NCBI GenBank assembly: GCA_902765005.1
Contig: CACWYB010000008.1
Location: 1 to 64,000 of the forward strand
Direction of reading: 5' to 3'
DNA from: an uncultured Eubacteriales bacterium
GTDB taxonomy: Bacteria > Bacillota > Clostridia > Christensenellales > CAG-138
DNA: 64,000 bases
How positions within the stretch are numbered: position 1 is the stretch's first letter; every line of letters begins with the position of its first letter. The notes beneath the pieces were generated by a model. That model saw nothing but the letters and a program-made list of their open reading frames with translations, did no database searches and was not told where the DNA came from. The translations under genes were made by a program, and so were the position numbers. Below, piece after piece: positions 7,418 to 15,218 of the stretch.

Positions 7418-9198
7418 ATCCCGGTGGAGAACTCCCCCGTTTCCAGATCATACTTCTCTTTATACACCTCAAAATACTTGTTGAAGCTGTCGGACTGAAC
7501 CTCCCGCAGGCTGTTCAGATACTCATGGGTATCGAAGGCCCCGGTCTCCAGCTCGATCATGGCCACAGCGATGTTGGAGCAGTGGTCCGCCACCCGCTCC
7601 AGATCCGTGATCAGATCGTTGAACACGAACCCCTGGTCCAGCGTGCATTCTCCCCGCTGGACCCGGTTCACGTGGTGGAGCTTCAGCTCGTCGCAGAGCA
7701 TGTCGATCATTTCCTCCAAGGGCTCCACCCGGTAAGCATCCCCTACGCTCTCCCGCTCAAAGGCGCCCATGGACAGATGGACGATCTCCTCCACGGCGGC
7801 GATGAGGGCGTTCAGCTCCCGCTTGGCCTCATAGGAGAACACCACCTTCTTTTCTGCGATCTCCTTGGCGGCCTCCCCCACGTTCATGGCGTGGTCGCTG
7901 ATGCGCTCGATGTCGCTGATGCAATGGAGGAACTTGCTGATCTCCTTGTTCTGGCTCCGGGTCAGCTCCTGCCGGTTCACCTTCACCAGATAGGTCCCCA
8001 GCTTGTCCTCATAGGTGTCCACCTGGTTCTCCAGCCGCTCCACCGCTGCATACTCTGCGTCGGACCAGGCGGAGAGGAGCTTCAGCGCCCGGGTCAGGTT
8101 CTCCTCGGCGGTGTCCGCCATCTTGGCCAGGACGATCCGGCTCTGCTCGATGGCCAGGGTGGGGTGAACGATGAACCGCTCCTCCAGCCGGTCGATCATG
8201 GCCTGCTGGACAAGGTCCTCCGGCCTATCCTTCACCAGCCGGTGGACCAGACGCCTGAGGCCGTTGATGAAGGGCAGCAGCACCGCCGCCGCCAGGACCC
8301 GGAACACGGAGTTGATCAGCGCCAGCTCCACGGGCCCCACCACCCGGCGCACCAGGCTTTCCGGCAGCAGGCCTCTGGCGATGAGGAAGGGCACCAGGCA
8401 GATCATGGTGCCCAGCACGTTGATGAACAGATAGGTGAGGGCGGTCCTGCGGCCGCTGGGCCCGGCGCCGATGGCCCCCAGCAGCACCGGCGCCGAGGCG
8501 CCGATGGCGATGCCCATGATGATGGGGATGGCCGCTTCCGCCGTGATGGCCCCGGTCATGGACAGGGCCTGCAGAATGCCCACCGCCGCCGAGGCGCTTT
8601 GGAGCACCGCCGTGAAGACGGCGCCCACCAGGATGCCCAGCAGGGGGTTGTCAAACAACAGCAGCAGTTCCCGGAATTTGGTGCTCTCCCGCAGGGGCAG
8701 CACGGCGTCGCTCATGGCGCCCATGCCGAACATGAGCACGGCGAACCCCAGCAGAATGTCTCCCACGTGCTTCTTCACCGTGGTCTTGGCCGTCATGCGC
8801 ATGATCGTGCCCACGATGGCCACCAGAGCGGTGATGGTGGTGGTAGAGAACAGGGACACCCAGCCCCCGCCGCCGCCCAGGAGCGACAGGCACAGGATCC
8901 AGCCCGTGACGCTGGTGCCCACATTGGCTCCCATGATGATGGGGATGGCTTGGACCCCCTTCATCATGCCGGAGTTCACGAAGCCCACCACCATGATGGT
9001 GGTGGCCGACGAGCTTTGGATGGCCGCCGTCACGCCCAAGCCCAGCAGCACCCCCTTAAGCGGCGTGCTGCTCAGCCGCCAGAGGGTCACTTCCAGCTTG
9101 TTCCCGGCCACGCGCTTGAGCCCGTCCCCCATGACAGCCATGCCGAAAAGGAACAGGGACACACCGCTCAGCAGGGAGAAAATATTATGTATACCCAT
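7330..9198 (-). CDS. Na+/phosphate cotransporter family protein with C-terminal PhoU-like domain
   Basis: A 622-residue polytopic membrane protein. The N-terminal half has two inverted Na/Pi-cotransporter repeats, each with the QSSSAT / QSASAAVG signature (IQSSSATTIMVVGFVNSG and LQSASAAVGILQALSMTG) among eight or more hydrophobic segments. The C-terminal third, from about residue 330, is a charged helical PhoU-like domain (ADTAEENLTRAL, HCISDIERISDHAMN, ITDLERVADHCSNIA). The family imports phosphate with sodium, or in some members regulates export. The last 30 residues are Ala/Ser/Arg-rich low-complexity sequence, and it is this tail that overlaps the convergent HAD gene by 88 bp. Confidence 0.92.
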   Translation of the reverse strand: MGIHNIFSLLSGVSLFLFGMAVMGDGLKRVAGNKLEVTLWRLSSTPLKGVLLGLGVTAAIQSSSATTIMVVGFVNSGMMKGVQAIPIIMGANVGTSVTGWILCLSLLGGGGGWVSLFSTTTITALVAIVGTIMRMTAKTTVKKHVGDILLGFAVLMFGMGAMSDAVLPLRESTKFRELLLLFDNPLLGILVGAVFTAVLQSASAAVGILQALSMTGAITAEAAIPIIMGIAIGASAPVLLGAIGAGPSGRRTALTYLFINVLGTMICLVPFLIARGLLPESLVRRVVGPVELALINSVFRVLAAAVLLPFINGLRRLVHRLVKDRPEDLVQQAMIDRLEERFIVHPTLAIEQSRIVLAKMADTAEENLTRALKLLSAWSDAEYAAVERLENQVDTYEDKLGTYLVKVNRQELTRSQNKEISKFLHCISDIERISDHAMNVGEAAKEIAEKKVVFSYEAKRELNALIAAVEEIVHLSMGAFERESVGDAYRVEPLEEMIDMLCDELKLHHVNRVQRGECTLDQGFVFNDLITDLERVADHCSNIAVAMIELETGAFDTHEYLNSLREVQSDSFNKYFEVYKEKYDLETGEFSTGIYDLSKEARAERSSAKAAAPAAASSSREP

Positions 9199-9235
9199 TG
9201 ATCCATCCTTGCTTCATAAATTGCGCTTATGTTAC

Positions 9236-9264
9236 AGTATACACTATCCTTCCCCCCGGCGCAA
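9236..9264 (-). promoter_or_regulatory. Promoter of the Na/Pi cotransporter gene
   Basis: On the minus strand TTGCGC (9259-9264), a 17-bp spacer, then TATACT (9236-9241), about 38 bp before the ATG. Confidence 0.6.
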
Positions 9265-9278
9265 CTTTCTTTTTCCCC

Positions 9279-9307
9279 TTGCGCCGCCGAGGGAAAAAAT
9301 ATATAGT
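9279..9307 (+). promoter_or_regulatory. Promoter of the zinc-ribbon acyltransferase gene
   Basis: TTGCGC (9279-9284), 17-bp spacer, TATAGT (9302-9307). Predicted start near 9314, leaving a 23-nt leader with AAGGAGG before the ATG at 9337. Confidence 0.6.
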
Positions 9308-9336
9308 AAGGGGAAAGACGAAGGAGGATGGACACC

Positions 9337-10494
9337 ATGGCGGAGGACGAGCGGGCATATCAGCGGCAGAAGAGGGCATACCGGTTTTTGTTTCCCCTGG
9401 CCAAGGCGGCCATGGGGCTGCTGCTCAATTATCGGGCCACCCCGGCGCCGAAAACGGAAGGGCCCTGCCTGATCCTCAGCAACCACGCCACGGATTATGA
9501 CCCCATCCTGGTGGGGCTCAGCTTCCCCCAGCACATGTACTATGTGGCCGGGGAGAACGTGATGCGCATGGGCTTTCTCTCCAAGATCGTCAATCGCTAC
9601 GCCTCCGTGATCCAGCGGCTCAAGGGCACCACCGACGCGGAGGCCGCCCTGCAGATCCTGCGGACGCTGAAAAAGGGCCGAAACGTGTGCATGTTCGCCG
9701 AGGGGAGCCGAACCTTCACCGGGGCCACCCTGCCCATCGCCCCGGCCACCGCCAAGCTGGTGAAGCTGTCCCGCAGCACCCTTGTCACTTACAAGCTCAC
9801 CGGCGGGTATCTCACCTCCCCCCGCTGGAGCACCCACCGCCGCAAGGGGCGCATGACCGGCGCCGTGGTGGGCGTGTATCCGCCGGAGGTATTGAAACAG
9901 ATGAGCGAGGCGGAGATCCTTTCCCTGCTCGCCCGAGATCTGCATGAAAACGCCTACGAGACCCAGGCCAAAGAGCCCATCCCCTTTCGAGGGAAAGCCC
10001 TGGCCGAGACCCTGGAGACCGCCCTGTACCTCTGCCCCCAGTGCCACCGGATCGACAGCCTCCACAGCCGGGATAACCGTTTTTTCTGCGACTGCGGCCT
10101 GTCGTTGTCCCTGGACGAATACGGCTTCTTTCAGGGAGAGAGCGTGCCCTTCGCAACGCCCCTTGCCTGGGACGCCTGGCAGCAGGAGGAAATGGAGCGC
10201 CTGTCCCGAAGCCTGGGGGAGGCGCCGGCCTTCTCCGATGCGGACCAGACCCTGAACCGGAAGGAGGCGGACCACTCCCTGACACCGCTCACCACCGGCC
10301 TCATGGCCCTCTACCGGGACAGGCTCACCATCGGGGATCGGGCATTCCCCCTAAAGGAACTGCGGGGCATCGGCCTCATCCAGCGCCAGGGCATGGTCTT
10401 TTCCACCGCCGACGGGGACTATGCCGTCACCGCCCCCCGCCTGCGCTGCGTGCGCAAGTATCAGACCTTGTTTGAGTTTTTAAAGGAAGGATAA
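9337..10494 (+). CDS. PlsC-type acyltransferase with C-terminal zinc ribbon and PH-like tail
   Basis: A 385-residue protein. Residues about 15-215 are a lysophospholipid-acyltransferase domain with NHATDYDP (HX4D) and AEGSRTFTG (EGSR variant of EGTR). After it comes a possible zinc knuckle (LYLCPQCHR and FFCDCGLSLS, four cysteines at about residues 233-255), and then a beta-rich segment (LMALYRDRLTIGDRAFPLKE to DGDYAVTAP) that resembles a bacterial PH/GRAM-like module; the latter is a judgement by eye. The ATG at 9337 is preferred over one nine bases earlier because AAGGAGG lies nine bases before it. Catalysis of acyl transfer is likely; the added domains may bind a partner or membrane. Confidence 0.82.
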   Translation: MAEDERAYQRQKRAYRFLFPLAKAAMGLLLNYRATPAPKTEGPCLILSNHATDYDPILVGLSFPQHMYYVAGENVMRMGFLSKIVNRYASVIQRLKGTTDAEAALQILRTLKKGRNVCMFAEGSRTFTGATLPIAPATAKLVKLSRSTLVTYKLTGGYLTSPRWSTHRRKGRMTGAVVGVYPPEVLKQMSEAEILSLLARDLHENAYETQAKEPIPFRGKALAETLETALYLCPQCHRIDSLHSRDNRFFCDCGLSLSLDEYGFFQGESVPFATPLAWDAWQQEEMERLSRSLGEAPAFSDADQTLNRKEADHSLTPLTTGLMALYRDRLTIGDRAFPLKELRGIGLIQRQGMVFSTADGDYAVTAPRLRCVRKYQTLFEFLKEG

Positions 10495-10503
10495 TAAGCC
10501 TGA

Positions 10504-10647
10504 TCCTTTTTCTTGAAAGAAAAAGGACCAAAAAGAACTTTAACCAAATAAATAGCTTAGGAAATCTGATCTGTTAGACTTCCTAAGCTTCTCTTTTTTG
10601 CGCCGCTTTTTTCTCCTTCACCGAAGAGAAAAAAGCGGCAAAAGAAA
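10504..10647 (-). repeat. Composite hairpin repeat, copy 2 (complete, reverse orientation)
   Basis: Read on the plus strand as D-C-B-A: hairpin TCCTTTTTCTTG / AAAGAAAAAGGA (10504-10527), the C box AAAGAACTTT, the B hairpin with AGCTTAGGA / TCCTAAGCT, and hairpin A with GCCGCTTTTTTCTC / GAGAAAAAAGCGGC (10602-10639). It fills the gap between two convergent genes. Confidence 0.85.
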
Positions 10648-10653
10648 CCCCTC

Positions 10654-11382
10654 TTACTCCGTATACCGCTCGATGGCCTTGAGCGCTACGTCCAGAGCGC
10701 GCCCCTTGTGCTGAGCGGAGATGTTGAGCAGGTCCTCGTCGGTCACATCCTGATCCATGCCGGTGGCGTAGCGAGCGATGATGCCGATAGAGGCGTACTT
10801 GATGCAGACCTCCCGGCACAGCGGCGCCTCGGGCACCAGAGTGATGCCCAGGACCTGGGCGTCCAGCGCCCGGATCATGCGCGCCTCCGCGGCGGTCTCA
10901 TACCGGGGCCCGTCCAGGGAAGCGTAGACCGCTCGGCCCTCATAGGGGATCTTCTCCTCCTCAATGACCTGCTCCAGCACATCGGTGATATGGGCGTCAA
11001 ACACATCGTCCATGCCCGCGTGGCGGAGCAGCCGATGCTCCATGCGGAAGGAGGATTCCCTGAGCTTGGTAAAGTCGATGAAATCGGAGATCAGGCAGAA
11101 GCTTCCCAAACGGAAGGAGTAGTCGCAGGTGCCCATGACGGAGATGCTGATGATATGGGTCACGCCGCACAGATACAGGGCAAAGATATTGGCCCTGAAG
11201 TTGGTTTCGTAGGCATCCTCCTGGAGGCTGATGCTGTGCCGGGTGAGGAAATCCACCTCCTTGCCGCTGGGCAGGGTGGCATGGATGACCCGGGCGTTTC
11301 CGTAGGGGGTGGTGACCACTTCCACATGATTGGGAAAGGTGATGGCGTCTTCTGAATTGCAGCCAACGATGGCAAACTTCAT
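10654..11382 (-). CDS. MTA/purine-nucleoside phosphorylase-like protein
   Basis: A 242-residue member of the phosphorylase superfamily related to 5'-methylthioadenosine phosphorylase. Supporting segments are FLTRHSISLQEDAYETNFRAN (cf. the R-H...NYRAN phosphate/ribose region), SLDGPRYETAAEARMIRALD (cf. the substrate-binding EGPRF.T.AE) and GITLVPEAPLCREV (cf. GMT..PE..LARE). It would cleave a nucleoside with phosphate, feeding methionine or purine salvage. The family tryptophan/methionine positions are changed, so the natural nucleoside is uncertain. Its start overlaps the end of holA by 4 bp (ATGA) and has a GAGGAGG site. An MTA/SAH deaminase gene lies 10 kb away. Confidence 0.75.
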   Translation of the reverse strand: MKFAIVGCNSEDAITFPNHVEVVTTPYGNARVIHATLPSGKEVDFLTRHSISLQEDAYETNFRANIFALYLCGVTHIISISVMGTCDYSFRLGSFCLISDFIDFTKLRESSFRMEHRLLRHAGMDDVFDAHITDVLEQVIEEEKIPYEGRAVYASLDGPRYETAAEARMIRALDAQVLGITLVPEAPLCREVCIKYASIGIIARYATGMDQDVTDEDLLNISAQHKGRALDVALKAIERYTE

Positions 11383-12380
11383 TTGATGACCTCCTCTTTT
11401 TTTTCAAAGGTGTTCAGGACCGCCAGCAGCAGCGCATCCCGTTCCTTATAGATCCCTTGCTTGATGTTCCCGTCCACGGCGGCGAAGGCGGCCACCGCCT
11501 GTCGGAGAGCCGGCGTGGTCCGCTTCTGGGCGTTTTTCACGGCGATCTGGGCCGCATAGGGGCTGCCGGGCAGCTGCCGGGCGGCGGCGCGGGGGTCCAA
11601 CCCCCGATCCAAATGCTCCCGGGCGGTGAGGATCAGCTTCAGCCGCCCCTCCAGGAACCCGGCCAGGCCCAGGGGGCTCTCCTCCCGTTCCAGAGCGCCA
11701 AGAAGCATGGCGTAGCCCTTCTTGCGCTTACCGTCCAGCAGGGCGTCCAGCATCTCGAAGGCGTCATACTCCGGGGAAGGGGTGACGGTCTGTTCCAGCA
11801 CCTCCACCGTGACCGTGCCGCCGGGGCCCACAAAATCCGCGGCCTTGGAAAACTCGTTCCGCAGCCGATAGGCGTCGAACCCCACCCGGTCGATAAGGGC
11901 CTGGGCGGTGGCCCGGCTCAGATCCACCTTCTTCAAGGCCGAAGCCCGCAGAAGCATGTTGGCTGCCCGCTCTGCGTTGAGCTTTTCAAAGGCCACCACC
12001 CGGTTCTCCGGGGCCAGGGCCTTGAAGAGCCGGTTGGTCTTGCGGCACTCCCCCCGATAGATAAACAGCACCACGGCCGTATCGGGGAAGCGGGTGAGCC
12101 GGTTCTTCTTCTCCAGGGCGTCGACAAGCGCGTCCTCCCAGCTCTCCACCAGGATGAGCCGCTGCTCGTCAAAGAAGGGCAGCTGGTCCGCGGCGGACAG
12201 GAGGGTTTCGGCGTCGGGGCTGCGCAAAACCTGGCAATTCAGATCCAGAAACCCGGGGTCCAGGCACTTTTTCACCCGGGCCACGGCCTCCGCCTTGGTC
12301 AGCTCCTCCTCGCCGTGGAGCAGGTATGGGCCCCTGAGGGCGCGGCCTTGGGTCGCCTTGTAGAATTCGGATTCGTTCAC
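11379..12380 (-). CDS. holA: DNA polymerase III subunit delta
   Basis: A 333-residue clamp-loader delta subunit, which opens the sliding clamp for loading. The N-terminal ALRGPYLLHGEEELTKAEAV matches the VYLLYGEE start of the family; the central TAVVLFIYRGECRKTNRLFKAL and KKVDLSRATAQALIDRVGFD and the C-terminal ARQLPGSPYAAQIAVKNAQK fit its remaining domains. It overlaps the next gene by ATGA. No Shine-Dalgarno sequence precedes the ATG, and the predicted promoter places the transcript start at the A of the ATG, so the mRNA may be leaderless. Confidence 0.93.
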   Translation of the reverse strand: MNESEFYKATQGRALRGPYLLHGEEELTKAEAVARVKKCLDPGFLDLNCQVLRSPDAETLLSAADQLPFFDEQRLILVESWEDALVDALEKKNRLTRFPDTAVVLFIYRGECRKTNRLFKALAPENRVVAFEKLNAERAANMLLRASALKKVDLSRATAQALIDRVGFDAYRLRNEFSKAADFVGPGGTVTVEVLEQTVTPSPEYDAFEMLDALLDGKRKKGYAMLLGALEREESPLGLAGFLEGRLKLILTAREHLDRGLDPRAAARQLPGSPYAAQIAVKNAQKRTTPALRQAVAAFAAVDGNIKQGIYKERDALLLAVLNTFEKKEEVIK

Positions 12381-12386
12381 CCGTTC

Positions 12387-12415
12387 ATGATACCACAGGG
12401 AGAAAAAAGAAACAA
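12387..12415 (-). promoter_or_regulatory. holA promoter, positioned for a leaderless transcript
   Basis: On the minus strand TTGTTT (12410-12415), 17-bp spacer, TGgTATCAT with the hexamer at 12387-12392. Only six bases separate the -10 from the holA ATG (12380), so +1 falls on the start codon. Confidence 0.65.
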
Positions 12416-12503
12416 CCGGATTTCAAATATATTCCCGGCCATGAAAAGGGGCCGAAGGCGCCCCGGATCGCAAAAAAAGATGCGCAAATCCTGAAAAAAG
12501 CCC

Positions 12504-12532
12504 TTGCAATCGGGAAAAGTGTGTGCTATATT
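12504..12532 (+). promoter_or_regulatory. rpsF-ssb-rpsR promoter
   Basis: TTGCAA (12504-12509), 17-bp spacer, TGcTATATT with hexamer 12527-12532. A strong promoter, as expected for ribosomal-protein genes; predicted start near 12539. Confidence 0.8.
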
Positions 12533-12544
12533 ATTACGGCTAAC

Positions 12545-12584
12545 GGTCCTTCTTGCTTTCTGAAGACAAGAAAGCCAACAGACC
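12545..12584 (+). promoter_or_regulatory. Structured 5' leader, candidate S6:S18 autoregulatory element
   Basis: In the roughly 62-nt leader GGTC (12545-12548) can pair with GACC (12581-12584), enclosing a hairpin TTCTTG (12550-12555) / CAAGAA (12567-12572) and an asymmetric loop AGCCAACA, directly before the ribosome site AAGGAGG. The known S6:S18 leader motif has a stem with a C-rich asymmetric bulge at this place; the match is by position and general shape only. Confidence 0.4.
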
Positions 12585-12600
12585 ATAAGGAGGTGAAAGA

Positions 12601-12888
12601 ATGAATCAGTATGAAGTTTTGTACCTGATCACGCCGGAACTGGACGAGGAGGCCAATCGTGCCGTCATGGACAAGTTCGCAGGCATCATCACCGGCAACG
12701 GCGGTGAGATCGTGAAGCAGGACGAGTGGGGCAAGCGGAAGCTGGCCTACGCCATCGACTACAAGACCGAGGGGTTCTACGTGCTCGTTACCTTTAACGC
12801 GCCCAGTGAGCTGCCCCGCGAGCTTGAGCGTAACTTCAGAAACGATGAGCGCATCCTGCGCTACATGGTTACCCGCAAGGAAGCGTAA
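12601..12888 (+). CDS. rpsF: 30S ribosomal protein S6
   Basis: A 95-residue S6 protein of the usual length: YEVLYLITPELDEEANRAVM at the start, WGKRKLAYAIDYKTEGFYVL in the middle and the final RNFRNDERILRYMVTRKE. S6 binds S18 in the platform of the small subunit. First gene of the conserved rpsF-ssb-rpsR operon, with an AAGGAGG site before the ATG. Confidence 0.98.
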   Translation: MNQYEVLYLITPELDEEANRAVMDKFAGIITGNGGEIVKQDEWGKRKLAYAIDYKTEGFYVLVTFNAPSELPRELERNFRNDERILRYMVTRKEA

Positions 12889-12964
12889 GCTTCCGGGGAG
12901 CATCAGGCAAACCGTGAACACGACCCGACAGAACAAGCACGAGAGATTTTAAGAGAGGTATAGC

Positions 12965-13393
12965 ATGAATAAGATCGTTTTGATCGGGAATCTGACCCAC
13001 GATCCCGAGACCCGCTCCACGCCCAACGGCGTGACGGTTTGCTCCTTTACCATCGCCGTTAACCGCAGGTTTGCGTCTCAGGGCGGCGAAAAGCAGACCG
13101 ATTTCTTCCGCATCAACGCCTGGCGGCAGCTGGGGGACGTGTGCTCCCGGTACTTGGCCAAGGGGCGCAAGGTGGCGGTGATCGGCGAGCTTCAGGCCCG
13201 GACCTACGAAGCGAAGGATGGCACGACCCGTATGTCTTTGGACGTATCGGCGGACGAGGTGGAGTTCCTCACCCCCAAGGGTGACGACCAGGGCAGCAGC
13301 TACAGCGCCCCCACGGCCCCTCGGCCCCAGCAGAACCGGAGCCAGGATGTGGCCGGGTTCACCGATATCTCCTCTGACGACATTCCGTTTTAA
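12965..13393 (+). CDS. ssb: Single-stranded DNA-binding protein
   Basis: A 142-residue SSB. The OB-fold starts MNKIVLIGNLTHDPETRSTPNG and includes FFRINAWRQLGDVCSRYLAKG and KVAVIGELQARTYE. A short Gln/Ser/Pro linker leads to the acidic tip DISSDDIPF, which recruits replication and repair proteins. It sits 76 bp after rpsF and 29 bp before rpsR, the standard order in Firmicutes. Confidence 0.98.
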   Translation: MNKIVLIGNLTHDPETRSTPNGVTVCSFTIAVNRRFASQGGEKQTDFFRINAWRQLGDVCSRYLAKGRKVAVIGELQARTYEAKDGTTRMSLDVSADEVEFLTPKGDDQGSSYSAPTAPRPQQNRSQDVAGFTDISSDDIPF

Positions 13394-13422
13394 CTTATAA
13401 AATTTATTAGGAGGCTTGCACC

Positions 13423-13680
13423 ATGGAAGAACGCAAAATGCGTCCCCGTCCCAGAAGAAGCAGACGCAAGGTTTGCAAGTTCTGCGTTGAAAAGGCTACC
13501 GGTATCACCGGTATCGACTACAAGGACATCAAGAAGCTCTCCAGCTTCATCTCCGAAACGGGCAAGATCATGCCCCGCCGTATGTCCGGTGTCTGCGCAA
13601 AGCATCAGCGCGATCTGGCCGTCGCGATCAAGCGGGCTCGCGTGATGGCTCTGCTGCCGTTCGCAGGGGAAAGATTCTAA
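13423..13680 (+). CDS. rpsR: 30S ribosomal protein S18
   Basis: An 85-residue S18: a basic N-terminus ([15 protein letters not shown]), the core [23 protein letters not shown] and the ending [11 protein letters not shown]. The CKFC...C cysteines of the zinc-type S18 are partly kept ([12 protein letters not shown]). Last gene of the operon; a terminator follows 40 bp later. No rplI is attached. Confidence 0.98.
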   Translation: MEERKMRPRPRRSRRKVCKFCVEKATGITGIDYKDIKKLSSFISETGKIMPRRMSGVCAKHQRDLAVAIKRARVMALLPFAGERF

Positions 13681-13720
13681 GGGGAATCATTCACACAATC
13701 GACATTGACCGTTTAGCATC

Positions 13721-13751
13721 GGCGCTCCTGAAGAGGGAGCGCCGTTTTTTC
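13721..13751 (+). terminator. Terminator of the rpsF-ssb-rpsR operon
   Basis: Perfect 8-bp stem GGCGCTCC (13721-13728) / GGAGCGCC (13736-13743) followed by GTTTTTT. Confidence 0.92.
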
Positions 13752-13819
13752 TATAAGCGGCGCTTGTGTTGCGGCCGTGTTTCCGCAAGCGCCGCCCGCT
13801 GGCGCGAACGGACAGCAGA

Positions 13820-13828
13820 TGGTATGAT
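13820..13828 (+). promoter_or_regulatory. Putative promoter of the XRE regulator gene
   Basis: Extended -10 TGGTATGAT (hexamer 13823-13828); no clear -35. Predicted start near 13835, 18 bases before the ATG. Confidence 0.45.
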
Positions 13829-13852
13829 GGGATCAGAAAGGAAGTGAGGCAT

Positions 13853-14386
13853 ATGTATTTGGATTTGAAGGCCATCGGACAGTATATCCAGGAGGGTCGG
13901 AAGGCGGCGGGCATGACCCAGGCCGAGCTGGGGGCGCGGCTGAACGTGAGCAGCCAGTCCGTGTCCAACTGGGAGCGAGGGGAATCCCTGCCGGACGTGG
14001 CGCTGCTGCCGGATCTGGCGGTGCTCCTGCATAGCTCGGTGGACGCCCTTTTGCAGGGCGGCCAGGGCACGGGCGGCTACCGGCGGCATGTGCTGGTGGC
14101 CCAGATGCAGGAGGCCCTCAACAGCCTCCACCGGATCGGCGAGCTGCTGGGGCAGGACCACTTCTTCTATCGGACCATGATCGGCGCCCTGAACGAGCGG
14201 ATGAACACACAGGTGGAGCAGGCCTTTGCGGACGCCCATATCTTCGACGTGTTCACGGTGGAGCTGCTGCTCGCCTGCATCGACGGCGGGGACTATGTGG
14301 ATCCCCGGGACGTGGAGGCCCACCTGCCTCCCAGCAAGGCAAGGGACTTTGTGATCCGCTCCCTGCAGGAGCACGGCATTCGATAA
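13853..14386 (+). CDS. XRE-family helix-turn-helix regulator
   Basis: A 177-residue protein. Residues about 7-62 form a HTH_3 DNA-binding domain: IGQYIQEGRKAAGMTQAELG, then ARLNVSSQSVSNWERGESLP and a third helix (LPDLAVLLHSSVDALL). The remaining 110 residues are helical with no recognised domain and may bind a ligand or form the dimer. The ATG at 13853 is used because it follows AAAGGAAGTGAGG and lies after the predicted transcription start. Transcribed alone with its own terminator; the target is unknown, the neighbouring zinc-ribbon protein gene being one candidate. Confidence 0.85.
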   Translation: MYLDLKAIGQYIQEGRKAAGMTQAELGARLNVSSQSVSNWERGESLPDVALLPDLAVLLHSSVDALLQGGQGTGGYRRHVLVAQMQEALNSLHRIGELLGQDHFFYRTMIGALNERMNTQVEQAFADAHIFDVFTVELLLACIDGGDYVDPRDVEAHLPPSKARDFVIRSLQEHGIR

Positions 14387-14395
14387 GGAAAAGAG

Positions 14396-14428
14396 AAAGG
14401 GGCTGCCGAGCTGGCAGCTCCTTTTCCG
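14396..14428 (+). terminator. Terminator of the XRE gene
   Basis: 12-bp stem with one G-U pair, AAAGGGGCTGCC (14396-14407) / GGCAGCTCCTTT (14413-14424), followed by a short T-rich end. Confidence 0.75.
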
Positions 14429-14466
14429 TAGGCTTCGATAGCTGCGGCGCGTGTCCCTATGCGCTA

Positions 14467-14495
14467 TTGTCAAGGGAGGGCGGGTTTGGTATACT
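14467..14495 (+). promoter_or_regulatory. Promoter of the zinc-ribbon membrane protein gene
   Basis: TTGTCA (14467-14472), 17-bp spacer, TGgTATACT-type -10 with hexamer 14490-14495. One of the best-matched promoters in the window. Confidence 0.8.
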
Positions 14496-14525
14496 GACTA
14501 AAACAGAACGAACAGGGGGCAGCCT

Positions 14526-15206
14526 ATGGAAAGCGGCATCGGGATCGGCGCGATCCTTCTTATTATACTGGTGGGCGGCGGCGTGCTGGCCGTGGTGCAT
14601 GCCATCGCCAGATCGGCGCGCAAGGTGGGGAACCTGGCCAGCACGGTGGCTGAGGTGATCAAGAAGGCCCAGTATGAGATCGAGGAGCAGCCCAAGTCCC
14701 TGTCCTCGGCGGAGCCCCTGCTGCTGGACAGGATCCGCCGGGATTTTCCCGAGTATAACCCGGAGCTGATCCGCCAGCGGGTCATGAGGGACGCCCGCAC
14801 CTTCTATGAGAGCGCCCAGGCAGGCAAATGCCTCTATGCGGACGGCATTTCCGACCAGCTCCGGGAGCGGCTCGAAAGCTTTCTGCCCCCGGATGTGGCC
14901 GGCGGGATCCGGGTGCACCAGGTGGCCCTCTCCGCCTATGACGACGCCTCAGAGGACCGGGTGCTGACCTTCCAGGCGGCGGCCGCCTTCAAGGACCCGG
15001 CCGGCACCACCCGGCAGCGGCGGCTCATCCTCAAATATCTGGCCGCCTGGGCCACAGACACGGTGAACGGGGTGAAGAAGGAAAACTGTCCCAACTGCGG
15101 CGCCCCCATCCCGGCGGTGGGTTCCAAGGTCTGCCGCTACTGCGGCTCCGCCCTGAAGGTCTGGGCCGGCACCGGCTGGCTGCTGACGGATGTGAGGGAG
15201 GATTGA
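14526..15206 (+). CDS. Membrane-anchored protein with C-terminal zinc ribbon (Tim44-like middle domain possible)
   Basis: A 226-residue protein of unknown function. Residues 1-28 are one hydrophobic segment (GIGAILLIILVGGGVLAVVH). A central part of about 120 residues (LLLDRIRRDFPEYNPELIRQ, ARTFYESAQ, IRVHQVALSAYDD, LTFQAAAAFKD) has the helix-then-beta pattern of Tim44-like/SnoaL-like folds; this is a suggestion only. The C-terminal CPNCGAP...CRYCGSAL is a clear treble-clef/zinc-ribbon pair of CxxC motifs, followed by the LTDVRED end. No partner gene is adjacent. Confidence 0.72.
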   Translation: MESGIGIGAILLIILVGGGVLAVVHAIARSARKVGNLASTVAEVIKKAQYEIEEQPKSLSSAEPLLLDRIRRDFPEYNPELIRQRVMRDARTFYESAQAGKCLYADGISDQLRERLESFLPPDVAGGIRVHQVALSAYDDASEDRVLTFQAAAAFKDPAGTTRQRRLILKYLAAWATDTVNGVKKENCPNCGAPIPAVGSKVCRYCGSALKVWAGTGWLLTDVRED

Positions 15207-15218
15207 GGCTTATTTTTT

